From: Lachnospiraceae bacterium
Lineage (GTDB): Bacteria > Bacillota > Clostridia > Lachnospirales > Lachnospiraceae
Direction of reading: 5' to 3'
DNA: 64,000 bases
Assembly (NCBI GenBank): GCA_017617545.1
Contig: JAFZVZ010000016.1
Span: 1 to 64,000, forward strand
Below, piece by piece: positions 15,311 to 23,977 of the stretch (positions are counted from its first letter, which is position 1; each line of letters begins with the position of its first letter). The notes under the pieces are model-generated. The model was not told the DNA's origin. It made no database searches and worked only from the letters and a program-made list of their open reading frames with translations. The position numbers and the translations under genes are program-made.

Positions 15311-16393
15311 TTACCGGAAGATCAGCGGCAGGAACTCATGGATGCAACGTCTCCAGACGGTCCAGTCGTGGCCACCCGGGAAGGTGTTGCGGATCATGTT
15401 AAGGTTCTTGCCCTCCAGGAACTTGTCATCCGAATCGAAGGAATTGAAGAACTGGTCCTCGGTACCCATCGCGCGGTAGAACACGCGGTAGTTTGCCTTG
15501 AATTTTTCTGCGTCATCGAGGATCGCGAGGTGCGGCTCAGGCATGTTGCCCCAAGGCGCACGCAGGAAACCGCTGAAGAGACCTGCGTAGCCGAACAGCT
15601 CCGGATGCGACAGCGTCGTGATGCTGGTCTGGAAGCTGCCCATGGAAAGACCTGCCATGGCGCGGTTCCATTTGTCGGTAAGGACGTTGTAACGGCCTTC
15701 GATATAAGGGATGATGTCCTTGAGAAGGACGTCGAGGAATGCCATGCGGGTCATCGGGGATTTGTCGGCGTCCATGAGCTGCGTCATACCGCAGCACATA
15801 ACGATGAGCATCTCCTTCATCTCACCCTTATCCAGAAGCTGGTCCGCGATGCGGCCGACGTGGCCCTGGAAGGTCCAGCCGATCTCATTTTCCCCATAAC
15901 CGTGCTGCAGATAGAGCACCGGATACTTCTTGTTCGGATCGTACTTCGGCGGCGTGTAGACGAGGCAGATCTCGTGCTTGCCGGTCGTCGAAGACATTAC
16001 ATAGTGGCGGGTCACCGCGCCGTGCGGGATGTCCGTCAGGCCGTCCCAGGTGATGTCCTCAACCGGGATGTCCATGAAATTCATCGGGCGGCAGCAGCCG
16101 TAGCCGATGGGAAGATACGGATTCAAAACGTCCGCGCCGTCAATCTTCAGGAAGAAATACTGGAACCCGCGACCGAGGTCGAACGTTCCCTCCCAGTAAC
16201 CGTCCTCCTTCTTCTCAAACGCCTGCGTCTTGCCGAACTGGTCGACCAGAACCTCCTTGGCGTTCGGCGCGATAATGCGCATAGTCACTCTGCCGTCCGG
16301 CAGGATCTCGTAACCCTGGTTGCCGTCGCGATTCGGCTCTCCGAAGATCGGATCGAACGACAGCGCAGTGTCAAGCGGCCATACTTTAGCCAT
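15311..16393 (-). CDS. Esterase D/feruloyl-esterase-like alpha/beta hydrolase
   Basis: The 360-residue protein has an N-terminal Ig-like region (about 25-105, VTMRIIAPNAKEVLVDQFG ... GYWEGTFDLGRGFQYFFLKIDG), as in glycogen-branching-like/CBM48 modules. The C-terminal hydrolase of the esterase D family has YPVLYLQHGYGENE (oxyanion region), A-G-L-S-M-G-S (nucleophile elbow), a later Asp, and F-P-G-G-H-D-W (catalytic His). There is no signal peptide, so it is cytoplasmic. CE1-type relatives release acyl or feruloyl groups from plant polysaccharide fragments; the substrate here is unknown. AAGGAGG precedes the ATG. It is the last gene of the 853-aa protein/deoB cluster. Confidence 0.8.
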   Translation of the reverse strand: MAKVWPLDTALSFDPIFGEPNRDGNQGYEILPDGRVTMRIIAPNAKEVLVDQFGKTQAFEKKEDGYWEGTFDLGRGFQYFFLKIDGADVLNPYLPIGYGCCRPMNFMDIPVEDITWDGLTDIPHGAVTRHYVMSSTTGKHEICLVYTPPKYDPNKKYPVLYLQHGYGENEIGWTFQGHVGRIADQLLDKGEMKEMLIVMCCGMTQLMDADKSPMTRMAFLDVLLKDIIPYIEGRYNVLTDKWNRAMAGLSMGSFQTSITTLSHPELFGYAGLFSGFLRAPWGNMPEPHLAILDDAEKFKANYRVFYRAMGTEDQFFNSFDSDDKFLEGKNLNMIRNTFPGGHDWTVWRRCIHEFLPLIFR

Positions 16394-16460
16394 AGTGTAA
16401 ACCCCTCCTTATATTCTCATCCCCTTCTGCGGGGTGAAGATCATTTTTCGGAAAATCCGA

Positions 16461-17153
16461 TCAGCTCGGGTTCTCCGCCGTGATCAGAACGCCGTTCTCG
16501 GTCATGCTGATCACCATCGTGGTCGCGGAGATCTCGCCCGCCGTGATCAGGTGAACCGTGATGGTCTTGTTGATCATGTCAACCAGATAGTAATCATCCT
16601 TCAGCCGCTGATAGTACTCCACAAGCGTCTCAAAGCTGTCCACGCTCGTGAGGCTTACGAAATCAAGCTCATTGTCCTGGTTGTAGTCCAGTGTCACATC
16701 GCACGGGAACGGCATATAGCAGTTCAGGCCGTCAACCTTGACCGACGCCATCAGCTCCGAGATGATCGCGTAACCGTTCTCATTGACCAAGCAGAAATAG
16801 TGATCATCCTTGAGCAGGATGTAGTAGCCGGTGTCGCGGTTGTCCTCCGCCGCGCGGAAGCGACCGTTCGCGTCGATGGTACCGATAAAGTACTCATTTT
16901 TCTTGACGAACGTGCGATAGAAATCCTTGGAGCGGTCGACCTTGCAGCGCGACAGATGGCGCCCGTTGTTGTCCGCCGTCTCGCGCACGACCTCCTCGAT
17001 CGTGATCGTCGTCATACCGTCGTAGCTCTTCAGCGACAGGTCGCCGTCCTTCTTCTCCGGCTTCAGGATGATAAAGAGGATCACCAGTCCGACGATCACG
17101 CCGGCGATGATGTACCACGTTCTATTCGAAAAATTGTTAAACAGCTTTCCCAT
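16461..17153 (-). CDS. Membrane-anchored hypothetical protein, 230 aa
   Basis: The start MGKLFNNFSNRTWYI is chosen because GGAGG lies 6 nt before it; an ATG two codons earlier overlaps the site. One membrane helix (about 14-32, YIIAGVIVGLVILFIILKP) is followed by an extracytoplasmic region of about 195 residues. This part has alternating strands (GYYILLKDDHYFCLVNENGY, VTLDYNQDNELDFVSLTS) and no motif that I recognise. It lies 11 bp behind deoB and 67 bp before the esterase gene, in one transcription unit. Its Cys residues are few and scattered. Function unknown. Confidence 0.6.
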   Translation of the reverse strand: MGKLFNNFSNRTWYIIAGVIVGLVILFIILKPEKKDGDLSLKSYDGMTTITIEEVVRETADNNGRHLSRCKVDRSKDFYRTFVKKNEYFIGTIDANGRFRAAEDNRDTGYYILLKDDHYFCLVNENGYAIISELMASVKVDGLNCYMPFPCDVTLDYNQDNELDFVSLTSVDSFETLVEYYQRLKDDYYLVDMINKTITVHLITAGEISATTMVISMTENGVLITAENPS

Positions 17154-17170
17154 ACACATCCTCCTCTTAA

Positions 17171-18352
17171 CTACAGAAGCTCATCGATCACAGTTCCGGC
17201 CAGCTCGTTGTCGATCCGGAACTTCGCTGCGACGGTCTTGCCGATATCGGAAAATCCGATCCGTGTTCCCGCGTTGATCCCGCCCTTGATATTCTTGCCA
17301 TACGCTACAAGCGGTATATACTCTCTCGAATGGTCCGTCGATGTCGTTGCCGGGTCGCAGCCGTGATCCGCCGTGATCATCAGCAGATCATCCTCGCGAA
17401 GCCCTGCCAACAGCTCCGGAAGCTTCGTGTCAAAGTACGTAAGCGCCTTGGCGTAGCCGTCGATATCGTTGCGGTGTCCGTACTTCATATCGAAGTCTAC
17501 GAGATTCGTAAAGCACAGGCCCTCGAAATCCTCCTGCATCTTGTTCAGTGTAACATCAATTCCCTCTTCATTGCAAGTGGTTCTTGTAAAATCCGTGATC
17601 CCGCGGCCTGCGAAGATATCCACGATTTTCCCGACCGAGAGCACCGCGTACCCCGCGTCCTTCATCACATCCAAAAGCGTCGGTCCCGTGGGTTCCAGCG
17701 AAAAATCATGCCGAAGCGCCGTTCTTGTGTACGGCCACTCGCCCGTGTACGGCCGCGCGATGACGCGTCCCACGCCGTAAGGGCCGGTGCAGAGCCTTCT
17801 CGCGATCTCGCAGTACTCATACAGCTGCTCCGTCGGGATCAGCTCATCGTGCGCCGCGATCTGCAGCACGCTGTCCGCCGAGGTGTACACGATCAGGTCC
17901 CCGCTCGCCAGCTGCTCCTTGCCGTAGTCGCGGATGACATCGGTCCCGGAGTACGGCTTGTTGCACAGGATCCCCCGTCCCGTCTCCTTCGAAAGCGCCG
18001 TGAGCAGCTCCTCCGGAAATCCGTCGGGAAATGTCGGGAACGGCTCAGAGAGCGGCAGTCCCGCGATCTCCCAGTGCCCCGTCGTCGTGTCCTTGCCCTT
18101 CGACACCTCCGCCAGGCGGCACACCACTCCGTCAAATTTCTTTCTCTTTGTTGCGCCAAGTCCCTTGCCGCACACGACGCCGCGCACGCCGTCGATGTGG
18201 AACAGTCCGAGCTTTTCCGCGTTCGGCATCGAAAAATAAGGCGACGTTGCCGCGCTTCGCAGCGTGAAGCTTCCCTCGTCACCAAACTCCGCCGCGTCGG
18301 GCATCTCGCCGACACCGCAGCTGTCAAGCACGATCAGAAATACTCTTGCCAT
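17171..18352 (-). CDS. deoB: Phosphopentomutase
   Basis: The 393-residue enzyme interconverts ribose-1-phosphate and ribose-5-phosphate (and the deoxy forms), linking nucleoside salvage to the pentose pathway. It belongs to the alkaline-phosphatase-like metalloenzymes. The N-terminal FLIVLDSCGVGEMPDA carries the metal-binding Asp, followed by the family blocks TTTGHWEIAGL (catalytic Thr region), YTSADSVLQIAAHDE and, near the end, MITADHGCDPATTSTDHSRE with the metal-binding Asp/His residues. Length is normal. It lies between a large membrane protein and a small one, which is an unusual setting for deoB. Confidence 0.95.
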   Translation of the reverse strand: MARVFLIVLDSCGVGEMPDAAEFGDEGSFTLRSAATSPYFSMPNAEKLGLFHIDGVRGVVCGKGLGATKRKKFDGVVCRLAEVSKGKDTTTGHWEIAGLPLSEPFPTFPDGFPEELLTALSKETGRGILCNKPYSGTDVIRDYGKEQLASGDLIVYTSADSVLQIAAHDELIPTEQLYEYCEIARRLCTGPYGVGRVIARPYTGEWPYTRTALRHDFSLEPTGPTLLDVMKDAGYAVLSVGKIVDIFAGRGITDFTRTTCNEEGIDVTLNKMQEDFEGLCFTNLVDFDMKYGHRNDIDGYAKALTYFDTKLPELLAGLREDDLLMITADHGCDPATTSTDHSREYIPLVAYGKNIKGGINAGTRIGFSDIGKTVAAKFRIDNELAGTVIDELL

Positions 18353-18393
18353 ACATTTTCCCCTTCCCTCTCATAATTCGCAACCGACTTGCG

Positions 18394-20955
18394 TCAGTCG
18401 ATGTAACTGAAATAAACCCCTGTCTTTTCGATCGTCTTCTTCGCCTCGGAGATGGAAATGGTCATTTTCCGTCCGAGAGTCGGCGAGATCATCGTCAGGC
18501 GCTCCGCCTCGTAGCCGATGATCAGTACCCACGTATCCTTATAGCGCGCCGCGACCGGGCGGCCGTCCGCAATGAACTGCAACGCCTCCGCGAGCGTTAC
18601 GCCGGAGATGTCCACGCCGCTGCCGGGGATGCTGTCCGACAGCCAGGTGAGGAACGCCTTCTTGTTCATGTCGCACATCGTCGCATCCGTCGCCGAGCCT
18701 TTGTACGACAGGAACATCTGCAGGATCGCCTGAAGCTCCGTGCAGTCGTCATCCGCGTATTTGGCCGCGACCGTACGCACATTCGCGCGGTCGGGCTTGA
18801 TGCCTCGCTTCCAGAGGATGTTTCCCTTGCCGTCATACACTGAGCCGGCTGTCTCATCTGCAAGCTTTATGCACGTTCCGAGGTTGTCAGATACCGCCTG
18901 AATGCGCCCGTAGGCGATGACATAATACCGCGGGTCAACCCACGTGCCGACGCGCACCGAGGTCTTGCCGGTGAGCACCGTAAACACGGTCTTCTCCGTC
19001 TTCGGGATGGCTTCCAGCTTGTACCCGGACGGAAGATTCATATAGTATTCCCGTCGCATCAGTGTCGTCGAACGGCCGGTGACCGTGATCTTCTGCGTGG
19101 CGGGCTTGGAACTCTTTAAGATGTTGTATTTGCCGGCCGATTCGTAGATCGGTCGCACCGACTCGTTGCCGGCCTCATCGATCAGGAGCACCTCGTCCGT
19201 CTTCGTGCACAGATCGATGTTGATCGCGTTGTCCGCAATCTCCGCGGACGAGTACAGGTCCTCCTCCGCATCGTACGTCTTGACGACCGTGCCGTCGAGC
19301 TCCTCGATGACGATCCGGTACATCGGCACGTGCTCCGTTCCGTTGTCGTGGAACGTCATGTCTGCCTCGTGCGCCAGTCCGTAGATCAGCTCGCCGTCGA
19401 TCTCCCCGAGCAGGCAGATGCGGTCACCCGCTGCCGCGGGCACCGTACTCGGCTTGCGGTTCTCAAGGTCATAGTACACGAGCGCCTTGTTGTCCGCCAC
19501 AGCGTACTTGTCCTGGTAGACCAGAATTCCTTCCTTCTCGAACAGCACGCTGTGCTTCGGCATGTGCTCCACCACAACCGTGAAGTCATGCACGAGAGTT
19601 CGGTACAGGTACAGCGTGTCATACAGCGTAAAATAAAACTCGTCATAATCGTTCATGTAGCACAGCGCCCCGAACTCCTCCTTGAGGATCTCATAGGGCA
19701 CCGTCACCGGCACGAACATCATTTCCTCGATACGGCCCTCCTCCGCATGGTACCGGTAGTACAGGATCCCCACGCGGCCCTCGTACTGGCCTCTCGAGAT
19801 GTATCCGTAAAATACGAAATCCGCGTTGCCGTTGTCCTCCACGGAGATCAACTTGAAATCGTGGCGCCCGTTGCGGTAGCGAAGCTCGTCGCCGCCCTCA
19901 CGGTCAAAGGAGAACAGCTGCACCATCGTGTTCCGCTCCATATCGTATTCCCAGAGGTTGCTGTCATATACGAACAGGAGGTACTTGTTGTTATCGCTCA
20001 GACGGTAGTTGAGATCGGTATCCGGCGTGAGCCCCAGTTTGATCTGGTTGCGGTTGATGCTCACAAGCGTTCCGTCAAACTCCGTCTGCATGGTGCGGTC
20101 GTAGCTGAACAGAATATCCGACTTACCCTGGCATCTCAGCCGGAAATCCTCCCTCACGCGGTATTTTTCCTCCGCGTCGTTGGTATATATCTGCAATATC
20201 GAATTCAACACGACACATACATAGGTCGAGTTGTATTCGGTGATCGTCGGTACCGAAACCTCCAGCTGCTTCGGGCTCATCGTCCCATAGCTCACGGTCT
20301 CAAGGTTGTCCGAGATCGACACATGCGAAAAATCAGGACCCGTCGCACCGTCAACGGTATCCAGATATTTTTCGATAACGTTCTTGCGATCCTCATCCAG
20401 CAGGGAATCGTGGACATTCATCACGAAGTCCATCTCTCGCTTCAGATTACCCGTCGACGCTACAACAAGTCTCGAAAAATAATACACGTCACGTCCGTCG
20501 CCCGTCGTGAGCGTCAGCTTGCAGGAGTACTCCGTGTCATGCGCGATATTGCCCGTCAGCACAACGTTTGCGCTCAGTCTGCCGTCATCCGTCCGCTTGA
20601 GTGCCTTGACTTCCTTCGTATCCAGTTTGGTCATCGTCTGCGTCTCGATCACCTCGCAGACAAGCTTCTTCACAACACTTCCGTACTCGTTGATCAGCAC
20701 CTCAAAATCCATGTTCGTGCCGATCGGCGTGACGCATTCGCGCAATATCTGCATCTCCGGTTCGAACGTATATCCCAGCGTCGGATTGACCTCTACGTTG
20801 CCCACGCGAAAGCTGACGACCGGAAGCGTGGCCTGCGATGCCGCCACGGTCTTCAGTTCGTTGCTGTACGTGTGCAAACTGACCCGGCTGAAAAAGACGA
20901 TCAGCGATATCAGAAACACACCGGCGAGTATTAAAATGCGAAATCGAAGCTTCAT
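18394..20955 (-). CDS. Large membrane-anchored protein with a degenerate C39-like C-terminal domain
   Basis: The 853-residue protein has one N-terminal membrane helix (about 7-25, ILILAGVFLISLIVFFS). A very long extracytoplasmic part follows, mostly predicted beta structure, with repeated strands such as DNNKYLLFVYDSNLWEYD that suggest a propeller-like sensor region. The last ~130 residues (D-D-C-T-E-L-Q-A-I-L-Q-M-F-L-S-Y ... DGRPVAARY then WVLIIGYEAERLTMISP) follow the layout of C39_2 papain-like peptidases. The usual catalytic His (G-H-W-V) is replaced (D-T-W-V). It may bind but not cut peptides. It leads the operon with deoB and has its own promoter (21004-21032). Confidence 0.6.
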   Translation of the reverse strand: MKLRFRILILAGVFLISLIVFFSRVSLHTYSNELKTVAASQATLPVVSFRVGNVEVNPTLGYTFEPEMQILRECVTPIGTNMDFEVLINEYGSVVKKLVCEVIETQTMTKLDTKEVKALKRTDDGRLSANVVLTGNIAHDTEYSCKLTLTTGDGRDVYYFSRLVVASTGNLKREMDFVMNVHDSLLDEDRKNVIEKYLDTVDGATGPDFSHVSISDNLETVSYGTMSPKQLEVSVPTITEYNSTYVCVVLNSILQIYTNDAEEKYRVREDFRLRCQGKSDILFSYDRTMQTEFDGTLVSINRNQIKLGLTPDTDLNYRLSDNNKYLLFVYDSNLWEYDMERNTMVQLFSFDREGGDELRYRNGRHDFKLISVEDNGNADFVFYGYISRGQYEGRVGILYYRYHAEEGRIEEMMFVPVTVPYEILKEEFGALCYMNDYDEFYFTLYDTLYLYRTLVHDFTVVVEHMPKHSVLFEKEGILVYQDKYAVADNKALVYYDLENRKPSTVPAAAGDRICLLGEIDGELIYGLAHEADMTFHDNGTEHVPMYRIVIEELDGTVVKTYDAEEDLYSSAEIADNAINIDLCTKTDEVLLIDEAGNESVRPIYESAGKYNILKSSKPATQKITVTGRSTTLMRREYYMNLPSGYKLEAIPKTEKTVFTVLTGKTSVRVGTWVDPRYYVIAYGRIQAVSDNLGTCIKLADETAGSVYDGKGNILWKRGIKPDRANVRTVAAKYADDDCTELQAILQMFLSYKGSATDATMCDMNKKAFLTWLSDSIPGSGVDISGVTLAEALQFIADGRPVAARYKDTWVLIIGYEAERLTMISPTLGRKMTISISEAKKTIEKTGVYFSYID

Positions 20956-21003
20956 TCGTCCTCCACACTCTGTCTCGGTTTCCCAATTCCTTCAGTACTC
21001 TTT

Positions 21004-21032
21004 ATTGTACCGCATTTGCCCCGCTCACGCAA
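21004..21032 (-). promoter_or_regulatory. Sigma-A type promoter for the 853-aa protein/deoB operon
   Basis: TTGCGT (21032-21027) and TACAAT (21009-21004) on the minus strand with a 17-nt spacer, about 50 bp before the gene start. Confidence 0.6.
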
Positions 21033-21056
21033 GGTTTTTCGGCATCGCCGGGGCTA

Positions 21057-21231
21057 GGCGCGACCGATTCCCTCTCTCTGCGGCTACCGAGTACTAACTG
21101 ATTACTTCACGCTCATATCAGGCGTCGCTGCTCCCGAACTCGCTTCGCTCAAACACCCTCGCAGCAACGCCATTCGCGCTCGTAATCACCAAGGACTCGG
21201 TGCATGCTTCGTTGCGGGAATCGGTCGCGCC
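21057..21231. repeat. 175-bp long foldback inverted repeat between divergent promoters
   Basis: The terminal 16-bp arms (GGCGCGACCGATTCCC at 21057-21072 and its complement at 21216-21231) are perfect. Further paired blocks continue inward: ACCGAGT/ACTCGGT (21086/21195), TGATTAC/GTAATCA (21099/21182) and an 11-bp block with one mismatch (21121/21161). It lies outside both flanking promoters, so neither flanking gene's message should contain it. No target-site duplication is obvious. A MITE-like relic or a protein-binding cruciform are both possible. Confidence 0.75.
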
Positions 21232-21391
21232 TTCTCCGGCTGTTTCCGGCGAAAACCTTGCGGCGTGGCAACACCGCACAGGTATTCAGGCCTGCTGTAT
21301 CCCCTCGAATAGCCTAAATCCCTTGAGTAACATCTGGAGCCAGCGCACTCTAAAACCAGGTGATTATCAGCCTTCACCATGCAAATTAAAC

Positions 21392-21420
21392 TTGTGCAAG
21401 GTCTGTTTCGATGCTATACT
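21392..21420 (+). promoter_or_regulatory. Sigma-A type promoter for the HIT gene
   Basis: TTGTGC (21392-21397), a 17-nt spacer, then TATACT (21415-21420), about 100 bp upstream of the HIT start. Confidence 0.5.
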
Positions 21421-21523
21421 TTTCTGTGGATTAAGGGTGCATCAAATGTGAGTTTACGGGAATTACAAAACCTGTCATCAACCTGCACCCAATCACTTAA
21501 CTGTAAAAACAAGGAGTATTTAT

Positions 21524-21937
21524 ATGGATAACTGCATTTTCTGTAAGATCGCGAATGGTGTGATCCCGTCCGCTACGGTTTACGAGGACGATTCGTTCCG
21601 TGCTATTCTTGACATTGCGCCTGCTCACAAGGGTCATGTGATCGTGCTTCCGAAGGCTCACGCTGACAACCTGTTTGAGCTGGATGACGAGATCGCTGCC
21701 AAGGCTCTGCCCATCGTGAAGAAGATCGCTACGGCTCTGAAGGCTGTGACCGGTTGCGACGGCATCAATGTGTTGCAGAACAACGGCACCGCTGCCGGTC
21801 AGTCGGTGTTCCACCTTCACATTCACATCGTGCCCCGCTTTGAAGGCGACGGCATCCTTCCTGTTTGGCCGCACGAGGAATACGCCGACGGTGAGGCTGC
21901 TGAGTGGGCTGCAAAGATCGTTGCCGCGATGGAGTGA
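21524..21937 (+). CDS. HIT-family nucleotide-binding protein
   Basis: The 137-residue protein belongs to the Hint branch of the histidine-triad superfamily (purine nucleoside phosphoramidase/hydrolase activity). It starts CIFCKIANGVIPSATVYED, typical of bacterial HIT proteins, where the two Cys can bind zinc. The catalytic triad motif is H-L-H-I-H-I-V-P near residue 97. Length and layout are normal. AAGGAG is upstream of the ATG. It is transcribed away from the deoB operon and ends at a bidirectional terminator. Confidence 0.93.
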   Translation: MDNCIFCKIANGVIPSATVYEDDSFRAILDIAPAHKGHVIVLPKAHADNLFELDDEIAAKALPIVKKIATALKAVTGCDGINVLQNNGTAAGQSVFHLHIHIVPRFEGDGILPVWPHEEYADGEAAEWAAKIVAAME

Positions 21938-22012
21938 TCGAGGCGACATTTTCCGTACAGCGGTGTTTATCCCGCTGTAATGAATAAACCGCTTCATGTA
22001 AAAAACGCATAC

Positions 22013-22047
22013 AAAAGCGACGCCGGATGATCCGTCGTCGCTTTTTT
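22013..22047. terminator. Bidirectional terminator between HIT gene and murG
   Basis: AAAAGCGACG (22013-22022) pairs with CGTCGCTTTT (22036-22045), with a T-run in the plus direction and a shorter one in the minus direction. It serves the convergent HIT gene and murG. Confidence 0.8.
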
Positions 22048-22065
22048 GTGTGTATTCTTTTTTCG

Positions 22066-23130
22066 TCACTTGCTCTCGCTGAGTTCCTTCAGCATGTTGA
22101 CGATCATCTCGGTCGCATCCGAGGTCGGGCTCTTCTCCATGGCCTCGATGAATTTTCCGCGGTTGCGATACAGCTCCTGCACCGTTTCCGTGAGAATTTT
22201 CGGCGTGATCTCCGACTCCTGAAGTACCATGCTGAAGCCCTGCTTCTCAAAGGACGCCGCGTTCAGCAGCTGGTCGCCGCGGCTTGCTTCCGCCGAGAGC
22301 GGGATCAAAAGGTTCGGCTTGTGGAGCGCCAACAGTTCGCAGATGGAGTTCGCACCCGCGCGCGAGATCACGACATCCGCCATCGTCAGCACGTCCTTCA
22401 TCTCGCGGTCGCAATATTCCTTCTGAACATAGCCTGCCTCATTGACGGAAGGGTCTGTTTTGCCCTTGCCGCAGAGGTGCAGTATATCAAACTCCGGCAA
22501 CAGCATCGGCAACGCCGCTCTTACCGCCTCGTTGACGCGCACTGCGCCGGTGCTTCCGCCGACCACGAGGATCACGGGCTTCGTCCCGTCAAATCCCGCG
22601 TACGCAAGTCCTGCTTCGCGCGTTCCCGTAAAGAGTTCCTTCCGGATCGGTGTTCCGGTGTGGACGCCCTTGCCCTTCACGTGCTCGAGTGTCTCCGCAA
22701 AATTGCAGCACACCTTCGTCGCGTACCGTATGCTCAGCTTATTAGCCAGTCCGGGCGTCATGTCCGACTCGTGGCTGACGGTCGGGATTTTCGCCTTCCC
22801 AGCCGCGCGCACAACAGGCACCGACACGAATCCACCCTTGGAAAATACGACATCCGGCTTCAGCTGTTTCATCAGTTTTCTCGCTTCCCGGCATCCCTTC
22901 AGCACGCGGAACGGATCGGTGAAATTTTTCAGTGAAAAATATCTCCGCAATTTTCCGGAGCTGATCCCGTAGTACGGGATCCCGAGGTTCTCGATCAGCT
23001 CTTTCTCAATACCGGTTTTCGAGCCGATATAGGAAACCTCGAAGCCTTCCTCCTTCAACCGGTCGATCAGCGCGATATTCGGCGTGACATGTCCCGCCGT
23101 ACCGCCGCCTGTGAGTACGATTTTTTTCAT
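22066..23130 (-). CDS. murG: UDP-GlcNAc: undecaprenyl-PP-MurNAc-pentapeptide transferase
   Basis: MurG adds GlcNAc to lipid I to make lipid II at the cytoplasmic face of the membrane. I start it at MKKIVLTGGGTAGHVTPN (23130), the conserved GT-B N-terminus with the glycine-rich GGGTAGH loop. Upstream in-frame residues are not part of the family. Other signatures are FSKGGFVSVPVV, HESDMTPGLANK and, in the C-terminal domain, VVGGSTGAVRVNEAV and SRAGANSICELLA (UDP-GlcNAc site). At about 354 residues the length is normal. It stands alone here, away from a division-cell wall cluster. Confidence 0.93.
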   Translation of the reverse strand: MKKIVLTGGGTAGHVTPNIALIDRLKEEGFEVSYIGSKTGIEKELIENLGIPYYGISSGKLRRYFSLKNFTDPFRVLKGCREARKLMKQLKPDVVFSKGGFVSVPVVRAAGKAKIPTVSHESDMTPGLANKLSIRYATKVCCNFAETLEHVKGKGVHTGTPIRKELFTGTREAGLAYAGFDGTKPVILVVGGSTGAVRVNEAVRAALPMLLPEFDILHLCGKGKTDPSVNEAGYVQKEYCDREMKDVLTMADVVISRAGANSICELLALHKPNLLIPLSAEASRGDQLLNAASFEKQGFSMVLQESEITPKILTETVQELYRNRGKFIEAMEKSPTSDATEMIVNMLKELSESK

Positions 23131-23261
23131 GTTTCCGTTAAAATGGCAAATGCGAAACGCATTTGCCATCTGCCTCTCTTTCTGTCCGGCGTCACCGCCG
23201 ATTGGTATTCACCGACTGCATTTTCCAATCAGTCAGCACATGAGCTTTCCGGTGAGTTTTC

Positions 23262-23519
23262 TCACTTGGACGCCTTGTACGCCTGCAACGCCTTGGCCAG
23301 CTGGTCCGGGCACGAAGTCGACTTGTAGCCGCAACGGATTCCCTGCAGCTTCTCGATCACTTCATCCACCGGAAGTCCCTCTACGAGACGGCCGATGCCC
23401 TGCAGATTGCCGTTGCAACCGCCGGTGTATATCACGTTGCGCACTACCTCAACGCCATTTTCCTCTACAACATCATACGAGATCTGCGACGAGCAGGTCC
23501 CACTGGTTCTGTACTGCAT
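23262..23519 (-). CDS. TSCPD-domain protein (TIGR03905-like)
   Basis: I start at MQYRTSGTCSSQISYDV because GGAGG lies 7 nt upstream; the longer reading lacks a site. The 85-residue protein is a stand-alone TSCPD domain. It has C-S-S-Q-I near the start, I-Y-T-G-G-C-N-G-N-L-Q-G-I in the middle and C-G-Y-K-S-T-S-C-P-D-Q-L near the end, so all conserved Cys are present. TSCPD domains occur at the C-terminus of adenosylcobalamin-dependent ribonucleotide reductases and as small separate proteins of unknown role, possibly metal or thiol binding. It has its own promoter (23546-23574). Confidence 0.8.
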   Translation of the reverse strand: MQYRTSGTCSSQISYDVVEENGVEVVRNVIYTGGCNGNLQGIGRLVEGLPVDEVIEKLQGIRCGYKSTSCPDQLAKALQAYKASK

Positions 23520-23545
23520 ATTTGCACCTCCTGTATTCACACACC

Positions 23546-23574
23546 TATATAGCACATTTTCCCCGAAAAGGCAA
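23546..23574 (-). promoter_or_regulatory. Promoter of the TSCPD gene, with GGAAAAT in the spacer
   Basis: TTGCCT (23574-23569) and TATATA (23551-23546) are 17 nt apart on the minus strand. The spacer contains GGAAAAT (23562-23556), four bases before the -10 box. Confidence 0.6.
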
Positions 23575-23583
23575 GCCGTTCAG

Positions 23584-23977
23584 TTAACGAGCAGCGTATT
23601 CTTCAACCATCCGCTGCAGTTCTTCGGACGAAACATCGAGTTTGTCACAGGCGGTTTCCGCCGTGATGATGTTCTGAGCAAGCAGCTCCAGGATCGCATC
23701 TCGCTTTCCCTGCTCAAGCCCTTCCCGGCGACCTTCCTCCCTTTCCTCAAACAACTTCATTTCAAGCGTCATATACTGTTTCCTCCATTCGGCATCGGTC
23801 TTCATCAGCGCAAGCGCCTTCTCCAACCGGTCCGTAAACGCGGAAGTGCTCTTTCCGTGCTGTATGAAAGGCCTCATCCGGGTTCTTAACAGCCATATTC
23901 TTCTCCTTAACTGTATCATAAGTGCGGTAAAACAACAAGGTTTTGTTGGTATCATTCCGTCGCTCAATTTCTTTCAT
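23584..23977 (-). pseudogene. Frameshifted C-terminal fragment of an Rpn/PD-(D/E)XK transposase-like protein
   Basis: Two overlapping minus frames together give one plausible product. The first, [12 protein letters not shown] ... KNPDEAFH, starts at the ATG that overlaps the stop of the adhesin gene. The second continues as S-A-F-T-D-R-L-E-K-A-L through AEWRKQYMTLEMKLFEE, REEGRREGLEQGKRDA and ends VEEYAAR. This acidic C-terminal tail is typical of Rpn-family recombination-promoting nucleases. The nuclease domain itself is missing and the two parts are joined by a frameshift near 23870. It looks like a decayed mobile-gene remnant. Confidence 0.5.
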
